From assembly GCA_020630955.1 (NCBI GenBank), contig JAHDIE010000003.1, forward strand, positions 98,336-162,335: DNA of 64,000 nucleotides, written 5' to 3'. The notes under the pieces are model-generated. The model saw only the letters and a program-made list of their open reading frames with translations. It was not told the DNA's origin and searched no databases. The translations under genes were made by a program, and so were the position numbers. Positions 53,203 through 63,290 of the stretch are shown here, piece by piece (the first letter of the stretch is position 1; each line of letters starts with the position of its first letter). The stretch is from Saprospiraceae bacterium (GTDB lineage: Bacteria; Bacteroidota; Bacteroidia; Chitinophagales; Saprospiraceae).

Positions 53203-54579
53203 TTATTGATCTCTTATCAAACTTAAAACATATTCTTTTGCATCTCCTTCAACATAGATATCAGGATTGACAGTTTTAATACTATTTTCGTCTCCATCTG
53301 CCCCAATATCAAAAGCTATCGTATAATCAAAAGGAAGATTGGAGTTAGGAAGAAATTCAGTTTTTTGTTCGCCAAAGTCATTGGTTCTTTCGCCTGTAGA
53401 CTGACCGACTATGGTGCAAATGTTGTAGTTTGAGATCGCATCAGCTAGCATATTCGCACTAGAATAAGTTTTAGGACCGATTAATAAATAACAATTACCA
53501 TTAAAGAAATGCTCAACAGCCATTGGTGGAATAGGGGCCTCTTCAGATCCAATTGAAAGTAGGGTACTGTCGCTTTGTAAGGTGAATTTTTTGAGATAAT
53601 CTGCGCCATATTCTTTTTTGATTTCTCGGGATTCTAATTCTTCTATAGAGACATCACTAATTTTCCAAATTCTTTTAGATGATTGTCTATACGCTTTTCT
53701 TGTTATATAAGATAATAAGATGTCATTTAATGAAGAATCTCCTCCTGAGTTTTGCCTGATATCAATGATCAAATTGTTAATGTGCTTTTCATTTAATTCT
53801 TTGAAGGTATTTGATAAAAAGATTTCAAATGAATCATAATCTGTGCAACTATAATAGTTGAGGATACCTACTTGCTGATCGGCTATGATGTCAAAATCGT
53901 AGTTAACTTGTTTTGGATGAAGGCGAGCATACAGGTCAAAAAAGGACAAGGTGGAATTTTTGTCAATGTTGATAATTGCTCCATCCGATAAATTAATTTG
54001 GTAAGGAGGAAAAAGGCCTTTTAGATAAAGGTAAGTAGGAAAGAATAAAGTTGAATTGATTTCATTTTTATATTCGTAATTGCCAGCAAGACATTCCATT
54101 GCTTCTTGATAAAGTTTAATTGCTGAGTGACCATTAATGCTGTGAACCTCTTTTGAGAAAAATGTGTCTTGGACTGTGAGTTTTTTATTGTTTAACTTTA
54201 GTTCTAAAGGAAAATATCGAATTGAATCTCTGAACGGTAATACTTCGGTAGAGTACCACACTAGTTTTGAATGTCCATCATCTATTTTGGAAATAAACTT
54301 CATGAATTCAATTATAAATTCAGATTTTGTAATCGAATCTTGAGTGGTCCAGTCTTTTTTTATACTAAAAAAATAATCATTTAATTGCTCTTTTGAAATA
54401 TGCAGATAGGGGTTATAATGAACTTCTTCTAATCGATTGATTAGATGCTGCACATCATCAATGGCTTGTAGTGTAGAAATATTTCCTAATGCTTGGTTGT
54501 GTATTGATTTTATTGAATTTTGATTATAACCAGATTGGGCAATAATCAATAATAAAAAACCAAGATAAAAGCACCTCAT
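53203..54579 (-). CDS. S41-family (C-terminal processing-like) peptidase
   Basis: 458 residues from the ATG at 54579 that starts the signal peptide; the frame extends to 54645. Tail-specific protease fold: LIIDIRQNSGGDSSLNDILL, then IGPKTYSSANMLADAI with the catalytic Ser, and TGERTNDFG. No PDZ domain is obvious between residues 100 and 220. Likely periplasmic or surface protease. Confidence 0.88.
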   Translation of the reverse strand: MRCFYLGFLLLIIAQSGYNQNSIKSIHNQALGNISTLQAIDDVQHLINRLEEVHYNPYLHISKEQLNDYFFSIKKDWTTQDSITKSEFIIEFMKFISKIDDGHSKLVWYSTEVLPFRDSIRYFPLELKLNNKKLTVQDTFFSKEVHSINGHSAIKLYQEAMECLAGNYEYKNEINSTLFFPTYLYLKGLFPPYQINLSDGAIINIDKNSTLSFFDLYARLHPKQVNYDFDIIADQQVGILNYYSCTDYDSFEIFLSNTFKELNEKHINNLIIDIRQNSGGDSSLNDILLSYITRKAYRQSSKRIWKISDVSIEELESREIKKEYGADYLKKFTLQSDSTLLSIGSEEAPIPPMAVEHFFNGNCYLLIGPKTYSSANMLADAISNYNICTIVGQSTGERTNDFGEQKTEFLPNSNLPFDYTIAFDIGADGDENSIKTVNPDIYVEGDAKEYVLSLIRDQ

Positions 54580-54709
54580 CGCGTAATGTTTTTTGAAATA
54601 CGATTGAAAAACCAAATAGTTACAAGCTGTTGATGATTTTATCAAACTATGATATCTGATAAAACTACATTCATCTTCTTAGAATTGTCAAAATATCAAA
54701 GGGAAAAAA

Positions 54710-57040
54710 TTAATTTGAAATGATTTTTAAAACAAACGCTTTGGTCAATTTTTTTCCGGCAGCTTTTTTGATAATTTCAGCAAAAGGATATTGAAAATTG
54801 CATCCAGATTTCCATCGTGAGCAACCATAGGCTTTATTGCCTTTAATAAGTTTTCCTTTTTTGCATTTTGGGCAAGGTGGCACTTCTTCCTTCTCTTGTT
54901 TATTTGTGGATTTTGCATCAAACTGAAGTTGATTGTTTTTATCCAATATAAGCTTTCCTTCAATTTTACCATTTGGACTTTGAAAGCCTTTTAGATTAAC
55001 TGTTGATCTTTTTTCAACCAATCGTTTGATTTGGTTATCGCTAATTTTCTTTTGCATGAAAGTGAATGGAATTCCAAATTTACATCCCTCATTGAATTGA
55101 TTACAACCAAACCTAGTTTTGCCTTTGATGACGGTGCCTTTTTTACAGGAGGGGCAAAGCATTTTTTGACTTGTTTTATTGTTTTTTGATCTGACTGTAT
55201 TTTTAGTTTTTCTTTTAGGTTTTTTTGATGTCTTATTGATATTTTGAGAAACTGTTAATCTTTGAACATTTTTCTCTAATCGAACTTCAGTTACCAACTC
55301 GTCGACCATGTGTTTCATTTCCTTAATAAAAACTGAGGCGCTATATGATCCAAGTTCAATTTCTTTTAAACGTTTCTCCCACTGTCCAGTCAATTCTGCC
55401 GAAGTTAGTAATTGATTTTTTATAGTTTGGATTAATTGAATTCCCATTTTGGTGGGTAGAACTTGTTTCTTTCGACGAATGGTATAGTTTCTTTTGTATA
55501 AAGTTTCAATGATGCTTGCCCTTGTTGATGGCCTACCAATCCCGTTTGCCTTCATGAGTTCTCTCAGCTCTTCATCTTCCACTTGTTTTCCTGCGGTTTC
55601 CATGGCTCGAAGCAGTGAGGCCTCCGTATAAAAGGGGGGTGCTTTTGTCATTTTTTCTATTAATTCTGGCCTATGCGGTCCAAACTCTCCGACATCGAAT
55701 TTTGGTAATACCTTCTCTTCTTCTTTCTCTTCTTCTTCTTTGTTATCAGTAGCAGCTTTTTTTGGATATAAGATTCTCCAGCCTAAGTCTAGTATTTCTT
55801 TTCCATTGGCATAGAACTCAATGTTTTCAACTTTTGCAAGAACTTTGGTTTTTGCTACTAAACAATCGGGAAGAAAGACCGCTATGAATCTTCTTGCAAT
55901 CAAGTCATACACCTGTTGTTGTTCGCCATATAATTTTTGCTGCTCACCGGTTGGTATGATTGCATGATGGTCTGTAACTTTTTTATTGTCGAAGACCTTC
56001 TTTGATTTTTTAATTTTACTATTTAGAATTGGGTTTGTAAATTCCTTGTAATCTGATATTCCTTTTAGAATATTGGGAACTTTTGGATACAAGTCATCTG
56101 GAAGATAGGTAGTATCTACTCTTGGGTAAGAAACCAATTTCATTTCATATAATTTCTGCACAATCTTCAGGGTCCGATCGGCTGAAAATCCAAATTTATT
56201 ATTGCAGTGAACTTGTAGGCTGGTTAGGTCATAAAGTTTGGGTGCATATTCTTTTCCATTTTTCTTTTCCACCTTTTTGATAACCAAGTCCTTTCCTATA
56301 ACGTAGTCTAAAATATTTTTTCCTTCTTCTTGATTATTGAACTTTCCCTTTATGTTTTTAAAAGTGACCTCACGATATTGAGTGTGTAATTCCCAATAAG
56401 GTTCAGCTTTGAATTGATCAATTTCTAATTGCCTTTTGACCAACATTGCTAAAGTAGGAGTCTGCACTCTGCCAACAGAAAGTACTTGTTTGTATCCACC
56501 ATATTTTAAGGTGTACAATCTGGTTGCATTCATGCCCAATAACCAGTCTCCTATTGCTCTTGAGCTACCCGCAAAAAATAGTTTATCATACTTACTGGCA
56601 GGTTCAAGATTGGCGAAACCTTTTTTTATTGCATCTGCAGTCAATGAAGAAATCCATAGTCTCTCAACCTGGCCCTCATAACCTGCTTCTTTTATAACCC
56701 ATCGTTGTATCAATTCTCCTTCTGTTCCGGCATCTCCGCAATTTATTACCACCTTGGCTTTTTTAAATAAAGCTTCAATGATTCTAAATTGTTTTTTGAC
56801 CCCACGATCATCCATCAATTTGGTCTTAAATTGTTCAGGTAGCATAGGTAGGCTATCTAAATCCCAGCGTTTCCATTGTGGTTTGTAATCTTGAGGAGGG
56901 AGTAGAGTACAGAAATGTCCAAAAGTCCAGGTAACTTGATATCCATTGCCTTCATAAAAGCCATCCTTTCTAGTCTTAGCTCCTATGACATAGGCAATTT
57001 CTTTTGCAACGCTTGGTTTTTCGGCAATACAGACCTTCAC
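54710..57040 (-). CDS. topB: DNA topoisomerase III-type (type IA) enzyme
   Basis: 776 residues, GTG start at 57040. Toprim domain (CIAEKPSVAKEIAYVIGA, NCGDAGTEGELIQRWV), active-site tyrosine in SYPRVDTTYLPDD, and ALMKANGIGRPSTRASIIE-type gate region (MKANGIGRPSTRASIIETL). The C-terminus has two zinc-ribbon repeats: Cys629/632/646/653 and Cys723/726/740/747, each CPxCKKG...GC..W/F..GC.F..PF. It relaxes and decatenates DNA. TopB of this layout occurs both in chromosomes and on mobile elements; no mobility gene is near. Confidence 0.94.
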   Translation of the reverse strand: MKVCIAEKPSVAKEIAYVIGAKTRKDGFYEGNGYQVTWTFGHFCTLLPPQDYKPQWKRWDLDSLPMLPEQFKTKLMDDRGVKKQFRIIEALFKKAKVVINCGDAGTEGELIQRWVIKEAGYEGQVERLWISSLTADAIKKGFANLEPASKYDKLFFAGSSRAIGDWLLGMNATRLYTLKYGGYKQVLSVGRVQTPTLAMLVKRQLEIDQFKAEPYWELHTQYREVTFKNIKGKFNNQEEGKNILDYVIGKDLVIKKVEKKNGKEYAPKLYDLTSLQVHCNNKFGFSADRTLKIVQKLYEMKLVSYPRVDTTYLPDDLYPKVPNILKGISDYKEFTNPILNSKIKKSKKVFDNKKVTDHHAIIPTGEQQKLYGEQQQVYDLIARRFIAVFLPDCLVAKTKVLAKVENIEFYANGKEILDLGWRILYPKKAATDNKEEEEKEEEKVLPKFDVGEFGPHRPELIEKMTKAPPFYTEASLLRAMETAGKQVEDEELRELMKANGIGRPSTRASIIETLYKRNYTIRRKKQVLPTKMGIQLIQTIKNQLLTSAELTGQWEKRLKEIELGSYSASVFIKEMKHMVDELVTEVRLEKNVQRLTVSQNINKTSKKPKRKTKNTVRSKNNKTSQKMLCPSCKKGTVIKGKTRFGCNQFNEGCKFGIPFTFMQKKISDNQIKRLVEKRSTVNLKGFQSPNGKIEGKLILDKNNQLQFDAKSTNKQEKEEVPPCPKCKKGKLIKGNKAYGCSRWKSGCNFQYPFAEIIKKAAGKKLTKAFVLKIISN

Positions 57041-57161
57041 AAATGGTTTTTAAATTAGAAAAATAATAATTTGATATATATAAAATTTAGTAGAGTCATA
57101 GTTCAAATTTCTTTATTCTTTTTTCACTTATGTAAATGTCTAAAGAAATGCAATATTTGCT

Positions 57162-57590
57162 TTATGTTGATTTTGTGGATTTTCGAAGAGTCAAGAATAA
57201 ACTTATTGATAAAAGAATTAATCCGGTTATTCCTCCATAGAGTTGAAAGCTTTGTTGAAATTGAACACCAACGAATATTACTCCAAGTATATATACTAAC
57301 ATTGCAAAAATAGCAGGTAGAGGAGGGAAATCTGTTTTTGATAGGCTACGATAAATGTAAATGTTGAGCAGTCCAATGACAAGAAAAGAAATACCCATCA
57401 TAAAATTAGCAATGCCCCAAGCATCCCATAAAGGTTGCTCTTTGCCGGAATAATAAAAATCTTTTTCTAAGTAGTCTTGGATTTGCGGTGATAATAGATC
57501 ACTAAAGTGTACATAAGTGTGAATTATTCCAACCGTAATCGGCATAATGGAACCGTAAATTAAAAATAGAATTTTGGAAGTTTTACTCAT
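57162..57590 (-). CDS. Four-helix membrane protein of unknown function
   Basis: 142 residues from the ATG at 57590; a TTG-led frame reaches 57620. Four membrane helices (7-29, 62-85, 95-112, 115-133) with ends on the same side. DFPPLPAIFAMLVY and the LWDAWGIANFMMGISFL pattern recall a family of small integral proteins of unknown role. No partner visible. Confidence 0.65.
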   Translation of the reverse strand: MSKTSKILFLIYGSIMPITVGIIHTYVHFSDLLSPQIQDYLEKDFYYSGKEQPLWDAWGIANFMMGISFLVIGLLNIYIYRSLSKTDFPPLPAIFAMLVYILGVIFVGVQFQQSFQLYGGITGLILLSISLFLTLRKSTKST

Positions 57591-57778
57591 TGTTCGGTTT
57601 GTTGATTTGATGTCTTTCAAGTTTACACTAAGGTAACTTGAATAAGAATACAGTCAAACAACATTTATAAATATTTTGGTCGATAAATGGCTCAAATTTT
57701 ACAAGTTGTTGAAAATGAAGGAATGCTTCTTTGATTACATTGGGTTAAACATGGCTGAATAAGGAAGTATTATCTGAA

Positions 57779-58780
57779 TCAATAATTATTGGTTTCGACT
57801 TGGATAATTGCCTGGCCGATTTTGCCAAGGAAGTTAATAATTACTTCTTCATACAATGATGTTCCTAAGTCAGAATTGGTAAAAATGACCAATGCTTGTT
57901 TTGTTTTAGGAATCATAATCGCTAGGGTGTGAACACCGATATCATCCCCTCCATGTACCATAGCCATGCCTCCTTCAATATCAATATGTTTGTCAAACCA
58001 CCAACCTAAGCCAAAATGTTTGTTTTCTGAAATGACTGATTCTGGATAGATGACTGCATCTTGTAATACTTTTGAAAGTCCAGCACCTTCAAGCATATGC
58101 AAAATGAATTTATTATAATCTTCTACAGTAGTTAATAAATTGTCAGCTGCGTTTGCTTTTGTATTTTTTTCAGTTAGGTATTGATTCCCTTCATTGTCAT
58201 GCCATTTTGCAAATCTTTTACTTATTTCTTGGTCATCCCTAGTGAAAAAAGTGTTCTGCATGTTAAGTGGTCTAAAGATTAGTTCTTCTGCTAAAGTTTC
58301 AATTGATTTGTTGAATTTTGACTCCAAGACTTTCCTTAGATATTCATAACCTTCACCAGAATATTGATACGAGGTCCCAGGATCAAAGTAGAATTTTAAT
58401 TTGCCATCCTCGGAATTTACCCTCCAATTCTCAAAGCCTGTTCTGTGACTTAATATTAGTCTAGGGGTTAATTGTTTTGCTCTTGGGTCAGTGATTAGAT
58501 CAAGGTCGATATAATAATTGTCTAAAGCCTTATCTAAATCTAATTTTCCAGCTTCGGATAGGTTTAATGTAATAAGAGTAGTAACAGGTTTTGTAAGTGA
58601 CACTACATTCCAGATGGTATTATCTATAGCTTTTGAAATCACTAATAGGGTATGGCCTTTTGGGGTGGCTCCAGCCTCTATCTCTGGATGGTTCTTATTG
58701 ATATGCCAGCTCTTTGAGCAAGACTTTCTTGTATTAAATTTTGGCTTTCTCTTGTTGAAGTTAATTTTTACATAGTACAA
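57779..58780 (-). CDS. Serine hydrolase (beta-lactamase class C family), N-terminus abnormal
   Basis: 333 residues if the TTG at 58780 is used. The SxxK motif is SLTKPV (Ser61, Lys64). PRLILSHRTGFENW, YSGEGYEYLRKVLE and HGGDDIGV are the other class C/penicillin-binding-like motifs. The family normally has a signal peptide and a GVSVAVVKDG-type strand before SxxK. Here the first 50 residues are basic and unrelated to that pattern, and no ATG precedes SxxK. The gene may have lost its 5' end or may be a pseudogene. Confidence 0.7.
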   Translation of the reverse strand: MYYVKINFNKRKPKFNTRKSCSKSWHINKNHPEIEAGATPKGHTLLVISKAIDNTIWNVVSLTKPVTTLITLNLSEAGKLDLDKALDNYYIDLDLITDPRAKQLTPRLILSHRTGFENWRVNSEDGKLKFYFDPGTSYQYSGEGYEYLRKVLESKFNKSIETLAEELIFRPLNMQNTFFTRDDQEISKRFAKWHDNEGNQYLTEKNTKANAADNLLTTVEDYNKFILHMLEGAGLSKVLQDAVIYPESVISENKHFGLGWWFDKHIDIEGGMAMVHGGDDIGVHTLAIMIPKTKQALVIFTNSDLGTSLYEEVIINFLGKIGQAIIQVETNNY

Positions 58781-59270
58781 AATAGAAACCTAAAATTTTG
58801 GTTCTAAATTGAAAATACAAATGGCAGGAATTATCAGACCAAAGCATATAAAGATTATATAAATTCAATGCTTTGTGTAAACTTTCATTTTACCATATAT
58901 ATACTGTTTTAGAAAGTGATGTATTTTTGGAACCATTAGTAACTATGAAATTAACACCTTCCAATTTCTAAGCAATGAGTAGATTTCCACTAGTGGTATA
59001 ATATGAAATCCTTTTATTGAATATAGATAGTTGATTGTTTTTGTTTTAATTATGGTATTTTTATTTACATTCAGTAGTGCCTTAGCTCCTCACAGTATTA
59101 GGAATAACGAGACTTTAAATTATTGAAGCAAATTTCGATAAATGGGTTTGGTTGGAATTGCTTTTAATAAAACTTTTTTCGGATTGAATATTCTACTAAT
59201 TGAGTAAAAGATTAAACAAGAACCAATTTCGGTTCTTCTGCATTATTAATTTTTTATTAAAATTTCAATC
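58781..59270. other. 490-base AT-rich intergenic stretch
   Basis: No credible gene. A 24-codon ORF (59052-59126) reads like a signal peptide (MVFLFTFSSALAPHSI) but stops at once. AAGAACC (59218-59224) and GGTTCTT (59231-59237) form a 7-base stem in the leader of the 59271 gene. The missing 5' part of the serine hydrolase was looked for here on the minus strand and not found. Confidence 0.5.
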
Positions 59271-59990
59271 ATGAAAAAAATTCTTTCATTAATTCTACTT
59301 TTTCCCTTTTTATTATATGGTCAAAGTTCGCAAGAATTAGGCTTATTTGAAGTGGTCAATCTGAAAATAAAAATGGGTCAAGAGAAAGCCTTCGAGGCTG
59401 CAGTAAAAAGTCATAATATGGAATACCACAAAGATGGGACGCCATACAAAGCTGTCTTATTTTACATCGTCAATGGACCAAATGGTGGAGGTTATAGCTG
59501 GGTGATGGGACCTACAAATTTTGCAGCCATGGATACACGACCAACCGAAGGTGCTCATGATGAGGATTGGGCAAAGGTTGCATCGTATATTGAATCAGCC
59601 GATTCTCCGAAGTATTGGTCTCGAGACTTTGATCTTTCTTTTACTGGTACCAATACATCTGGTAATAAGAGTTTGGTTTGGATATATGATATAACAACCG
59701 GTAAATATAAAAGATGGTCAGAACTTGTTTCGCAGGTGAGAGAAGTTTATGAACAAAAGAGGCCTGATGAGTCATTTTTAGTTTTTTGGAATGAATTTTC
59801 TGATACAAAGGCAGGTCAAGATGTAGCTATTGTTTTTCCATTTGAAAAGTGGGCTTGGCTTGATCGAGATGCTAATTTTGGTAAAGACTTTGAGGCGGTA
59901 CATGGTGAGAATACCTGGGATAATTTCTTAGATGAAATGCGAGAATGTTTTGACGGTCGAACTGATTTTTTAAGAGAAAGAATCGATTGA
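59271..59990 (+). CDS. Secreted protein of unknown function with two repeats
   Basis: 239 residues. Signal peptide ending LLYGQ (about residue 18). Two halves, LGLFEVVNLKIKMGQEKAFEAA and KSLVWIYDITTGKYKRWSELV, look like two copies of a ferredoxin-like alpha/beta-barrel unit (ABM-like). Trp- and acidic-rich loops (SWVMGPTNFAAMD). No catalytic motif recognised. Isolated gene. Confidence 0.7.
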   Translation: MKKILSLILLFPFLLYGQSSQELGLFEVVNLKIKMGQEKAFEAAVKSHNMEYHKDGTPYKAVLFYIVNGPNGGGYSWVMGPTNFAAMDTRPTEGAHDEDWAKVASYIESADSPKYWSRDFDLSFTGTNTSGNKSLVWIYDITTGKYKRWSELVSQVREVYEQKRPDESFLVFWNEFSDTKAGQDVAIVFPFEKWAWLDRDANFGKDFEAVHGENTWDNFLDEMRECFDGRTDFLRERID

Positions 59991-60121
59991 AAATAATTTT
60001 GTAGCAGGCATAAATCATGTCTGCTACTTTCTAATCAACTTGGATGCTAATTGATGGTCTCGAAATTTTCATCATTAATTCTGGGAATCTCACCTTAGGC
60101 AATTGAAGGATTGCTATATAC

Positions 60122-61033
60122 TCAGTTTTCGATTTCTTGCAAGTACCTATGTAATTTTAGCAGTTGGAATTTAAGTAGGCTGGGATTCGGACCTTCAAGA
60201 TTGAGTGTAAATGAATCTTTTCTTTTATTGATAAATTTAAGCACCAATTTATCTAAATGCCAGTCTTTTAGAATAAAGGCATATTGTTCAAGTCTGGTAT
60301 CCAAATGGTAGCCCTGATTTTGTAGTTTAACAAGGTTGCTCACGGCTTCAAGGTTTTTTTGTAGGAATGACTTATTTTTTTCTAGTCCTAAATGGATAAC
60401 TGGATTATCTATATGTTTTACATCAATTTCGTGATCTATTAAGTTCTGTGCAATCAATAAATCTTCATAGCCATAACCATTTATATTTTCTTCAAATGGG
60501 AAATTGATCAAAACATTTCTATCTGCGGCGAAGTTATTGGAATGAAAATATAGGTGTGCGTTTTTGTTTCTGGTGGATGCGTTTTTACTTTCTTTTTTTG
60601 AACCATAAAGCCAATGAAGATATTTTGATTTAGCTTTCGGTTTTTTATTGCTGTAACATCTTCCCCCGTTAATAACTCGATTGGGTGCCAATTGGTTAAG
60701 ATATTTAGCGATGAACTCTTTGTCAATGACCTTTGAGTCGCAATCTAAAAAAAGTACATAGTCGTAAAGTGCAGATTTGACCAGCCAGTTCCTAATTTTA
60801 GAGCGACCTAGGTTTTTACTCATTTCCATATAATTGATGCCAAACATGCCATTTAAAATTCTATTGTAAACTTTGTATCTTTCTTTTGATCCATCATCAA
60901 AAACCAAGATTTCAAATTCTATTTTTTCTTTCTGGCATTGTTTATACAGTTTCTTGACAAGTTCAACCACCTTGAAATTGAATACTGGAATCAATATTGA
61001 TAATTTTTGCTTTGGCTTTAACTGCTTTATCAC
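60122..61033 (-). CDS. Family 2 glycosyltransferase
   Basis: 303 residues, GTG start at 61033. GT-A fold: SILIPVFN start, FDDGS and FLDCDSKV (DxD) for nucleotide-sugar and metal, and a C-terminal galactosyltransferase-like ENINGYGYEDLLIAQNL. No membrane helix. Probably adds sugar to a lipid or surface polysaccharide; acceptor unknown. Divergent from mqnE. Confidence 0.92.
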   Translation of the reverse strand: MIKQLKPKQKLSILIPVFNFKVVELVKKLYKQCQKEKIEFEILVFDDGSKERYKVYNRILNGMFGINYMEMSKNLGRSKIRNWLVKSALYDYVLFLDCDSKVIDKEFIAKYLNQLAPNRVINGGRCYSNKKPKAKSKYLHWLYGSKKESKNASTRNKNAHLYFHSNNFAADRNVLINFPFEENINGYGYEDLLIAQNLIDHEIDVKHIDNPVIHLGLEKNKSFLQKNLEAVSNLVKLQNQGYHLDTRLEQYAFILKDWHLDKLVLKFINKRKDSFTLNLEGPNPSLLKFQLLKLHRYLQEIEN

Positions 61034-61151
61034 TTTATTTAAACTAATAGACGCTTTGTATGTTTAATTATTGGACGGTAGTTGGGTTTTTTGGATATTT
61101 GATCTACCAAAAGTACAACATTTACGGAAGTGTAAGACAATACCAATATCA

Positions 61152-62348
61152 ATGCAAGATAGCAACAAAATAGGGCATATCATCAATAATAGTGAATCTG
61201 GAAAACTGAAGGAGGTCGCTAGGAAGGTCTATGATCAGGAACGGATTTCGGACGATGATGCCCTTTTCTTATTTCAGGATGCATCACTTTCTGAAGTCGG
61301 AATTTTGGCTAACCACATTAGGGAGCAAAAACATGGAGACAAAACTTATTTCAATCGAAATTTCCATATGGAGCCCACTAATGTTTGTTTGTATACCTGT
61401 ACATTTTGCTCATATAGTCGCTTAATTAAGAAGAGAGAAGAAGGTTGGGAATATTCGCTTGAAGATATGATGGAGATTGTGAAAGGGTATGATGATCAAG
61501 CAGTTACCGAGGTGCATATCGTTGGTGGGGTTTTGCCTCAATATGATGTTGAATTTTATACAAACCTTTTTAAAGCCATAAAAGCTCATAGGCCAGCATT
61601 GCATATCAAAGCATTAACGCCAGTAGAATATCATTATATTTTCAAAAAAGCCAAAATGTCTTATCAAGAAGGTATGGAAACAATGAAAGCTGCTGGCTTG
61701 GATTCTATGCCAGGGGGAGGTGCAGAGATTTTTCATCCAGAAATAAGAGATCAGATTGCCGGAGGTAAATGCAGTGGAGATCAGTGGCTAGAGATTCATA
61801 GAATTTGGCACAAATTGGGACATCGGTCAAATGCAACCATGCTTTATGGTCATATCGAAAATTATGAACACAGGGTAGATCACATGCGACAATTGAGGAT
61901 GCTTCAGGATGAAACAAAAGGATTTCAAACATTTATCCCGCTTAAGTTTAGAAATAAAGGAAACCAACTTTCACATCTTGAAGAATCAGTCATAGTTGAG
62001 GATCTAAAGAATTATGCGATTTCTAGAATATATTTAGACAATTTTGATCATGTTAAGGCATACTGGCCAATGATTGGAAGAGAAACCGCACAGTTGTCAC
62101 TTTCCTTTGGTGTTGATGATCTGGATGGTACGATTGATGACACAACAAAAATCTACACCATGGCTGGTTCGGAAGAGCAAAATCCTTCTTTGACTACAGA
62201 GCAACTGGTGCAAATGATTAAAAGAGTAAATCGATATCCAATAGAGAGAGATACTTTGTATAATGTCATCACGGACTATAAGGATGTAGTGTTTGAGAGT
62301 GACAAAGAATTTAGAGGTTATTTAGAATTGCCAGTCATTAATAATTAA
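61152..62348 (+). CDS. mqnE: Aminofutalosine synthase MqnE
   Basis: 398 residues from the ATG at 61152; an ATG at 61071 would add an unlikely leader. Radical-SAM enzyme: CLYTCTFCSYSRL carries CxxxCxxC, preceded by NRNFHMEPTNV, and AGLDSMPGGGAEIFHPEIRD follows. It condenses 3-[(1-carboxyvinyl)oxy]benzoate with SAM to make aminofutalosine, a step of the futalosine route to menaquinone. MqnE rather than MqnC is favoured by the HMEPTNVC and GGGAEIF motifs. The MqnP-type gene at 38356 fits the same route. Confidence 0.93.
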   Translation: MQDSNKIGHIINNSESGKLKEVARKVYDQERISDDDALFLFQDASLSEVGILANHIREQKHGDKTYFNRNFHMEPTNVCLYTCTFCSYSRLIKKREEGWEYSLEDMMEIVKGYDDQAVTEVHIVGGVLPQYDVEFYTNLFKAIKAHRPALHIKALTPVEYHYIFKKAKMSYQEGMETMKAAGLDSMPGGGAEIFHPEIRDQIAGGKCSGDQWLEIHRIWHKLGHRSNATMLYGHIENYEHRVDHMRQLRMLQDETKGFQTFIPLKFRNKGNQLSHLEESVIVEDLKNYAISRIYLDNFDHVKAYWPMIGRETAQLSLSFGVDDLDGTIDDTTKIYTMAGSEEQNPSLTTEQLVQMIKRVNRYPIERDTLYNVITDYKDVVFESDKEFRGYLELPVINN

Positions 62349-62354
62349 TGGACT

Positions 62355-63290
62355 TTAATAAAACTCTACAAAAACAGATCGGTGATCAGATCCTGTTCCA
62401 CCTGAAGATTTCCAATTTACAAAACCAATTTTCTGAGTTCCTAAGATATGATCAATTGGAATTCCTATTAGACCTAAATCATTAGGCCATGTAGCACCTA
62501 TCCCTAATGAGCAGTTTCTTGAATCAATTAAACTCAAGTCCTCAACCAAATTGATAAAATGATATGAATAAGGGGTTGTATTGAGGTCTCCCGAAATTAA
62601 ATAATTAAAAGTTTTGGATTTTAGGAACTGCGCCATTTTTTGAAAATGTTTCACTCGGAGTTGATGAGCTTGTAGTCCAATAGGCGGTTCTATGTGGGTA
62701 TTTAAAATGCCGATAGGATTTTTGGTTTTGCTTTCGATTTCAATCCATAGAGATGGAAACATGTCATTTGCAAAATTCACAATTTCTGATTTTGCCCATT
62801 CAATTTTTGAATAGGTTGCTATACCAAAATGACCCTCCTGAATTTTTTCTTTTTTGTACGGATAATCTGTTAATTCCTCTGAGAGCTTTTTATGCCAAAA
62901 AGAATTGTACTCTTGAAAACAAATAATATCTGGATTTTCAGATCTTATCATTTCTATGGTCTTTTCAAAGTCTTTGTTTAAAGAGTAAAGATTGATATTT
63001 CCTAATTTTATACTTGTCTGACCTTTGTAAATATCAAAGAGTTGGACGTGTGCAAAATTGGACCAAAAAAGTATGCATATACCTAATGCAGTACTGATAT
63101 ATTTGATGAGACCTTTTTGCTTGAAAATTATAAGGATAATTCCAAGAATTATAAAAGTCAATCCGAAATGCATTCGTAAATGCGATAATAATTCTAGAAC
63201 CCAATGATGCTTTCCAAAGAAGGACAAACCGAATAATAAGCTATTGATTGCAAGAAGGACTTGAAGTATGAAAATTACTGATTTTTTCAT
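62355..63290 (-). CDS. Endonuclease/exonuclease/phosphatase-family membrane protein
   Basis: 311 residues. Three N-terminal membrane helices (about 5-24, 37-57, 65-84), then an EEP domain: LGNINLYSLNKDF, ENPDIICFQEYNSFW with the metal Glu, LNTHIEPP, ISGDLNTTPYSY and a final GSDHRSVFVEF with the catalytic His. Acts as a nuclease or lipid/inositol phosphatase; substrate not decidable. It overlaps the alkane monooxygenase-like gene by four bases (ATGA). Confidence 0.88.
   Translation of the reverse strand: MKKSVIFILQVLLAINSLLFGLSFFGKHHWVLELLSHLRMHFGLTFIILGIILIIFKQKGLIKYISTALGICILFWSNFAHVQLFDIYKGQTSIKLGNINLYSLNKDFEKTIEMIRSENPDIICFQEYNSFWHKKLSEELTDYPYKKEKIQEGHFGIATYSKIEWAKSEIVNFANDMFPSLWIEIESKTKNPIGILNTHIEPPIGLQAHQLRVKHFQKMAQFLKSKTFNYLISGDLNTTPYSYHFINLVEDLSLIDSRNCSLGIGATWPNDLGLIGIPIDHILGTQKIGFVNWKSSGGTGSDHRSVFVEFY

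Noticed and set aside
54745-54972. Second open frame within the C-terminal end of topB.
   Set aside because: It is a shifted frame of the Lys-rich zinc-ribbon region; the main frame holds intact cysteine motifs on both sides.
54710-57040. topB as a sign of an integrative element.
   Set aside because: No integrase, relaxase, transfer gene, tRNA target or direct repeat is nearby, and codon use looks like the rest of the window.
59218-59237. AAGAACC / GGTTCTT hairpin as a terminator.
   Set aside because: There is no T run after the stem and it sits in the leader of the 59271 gene, not after a stop.
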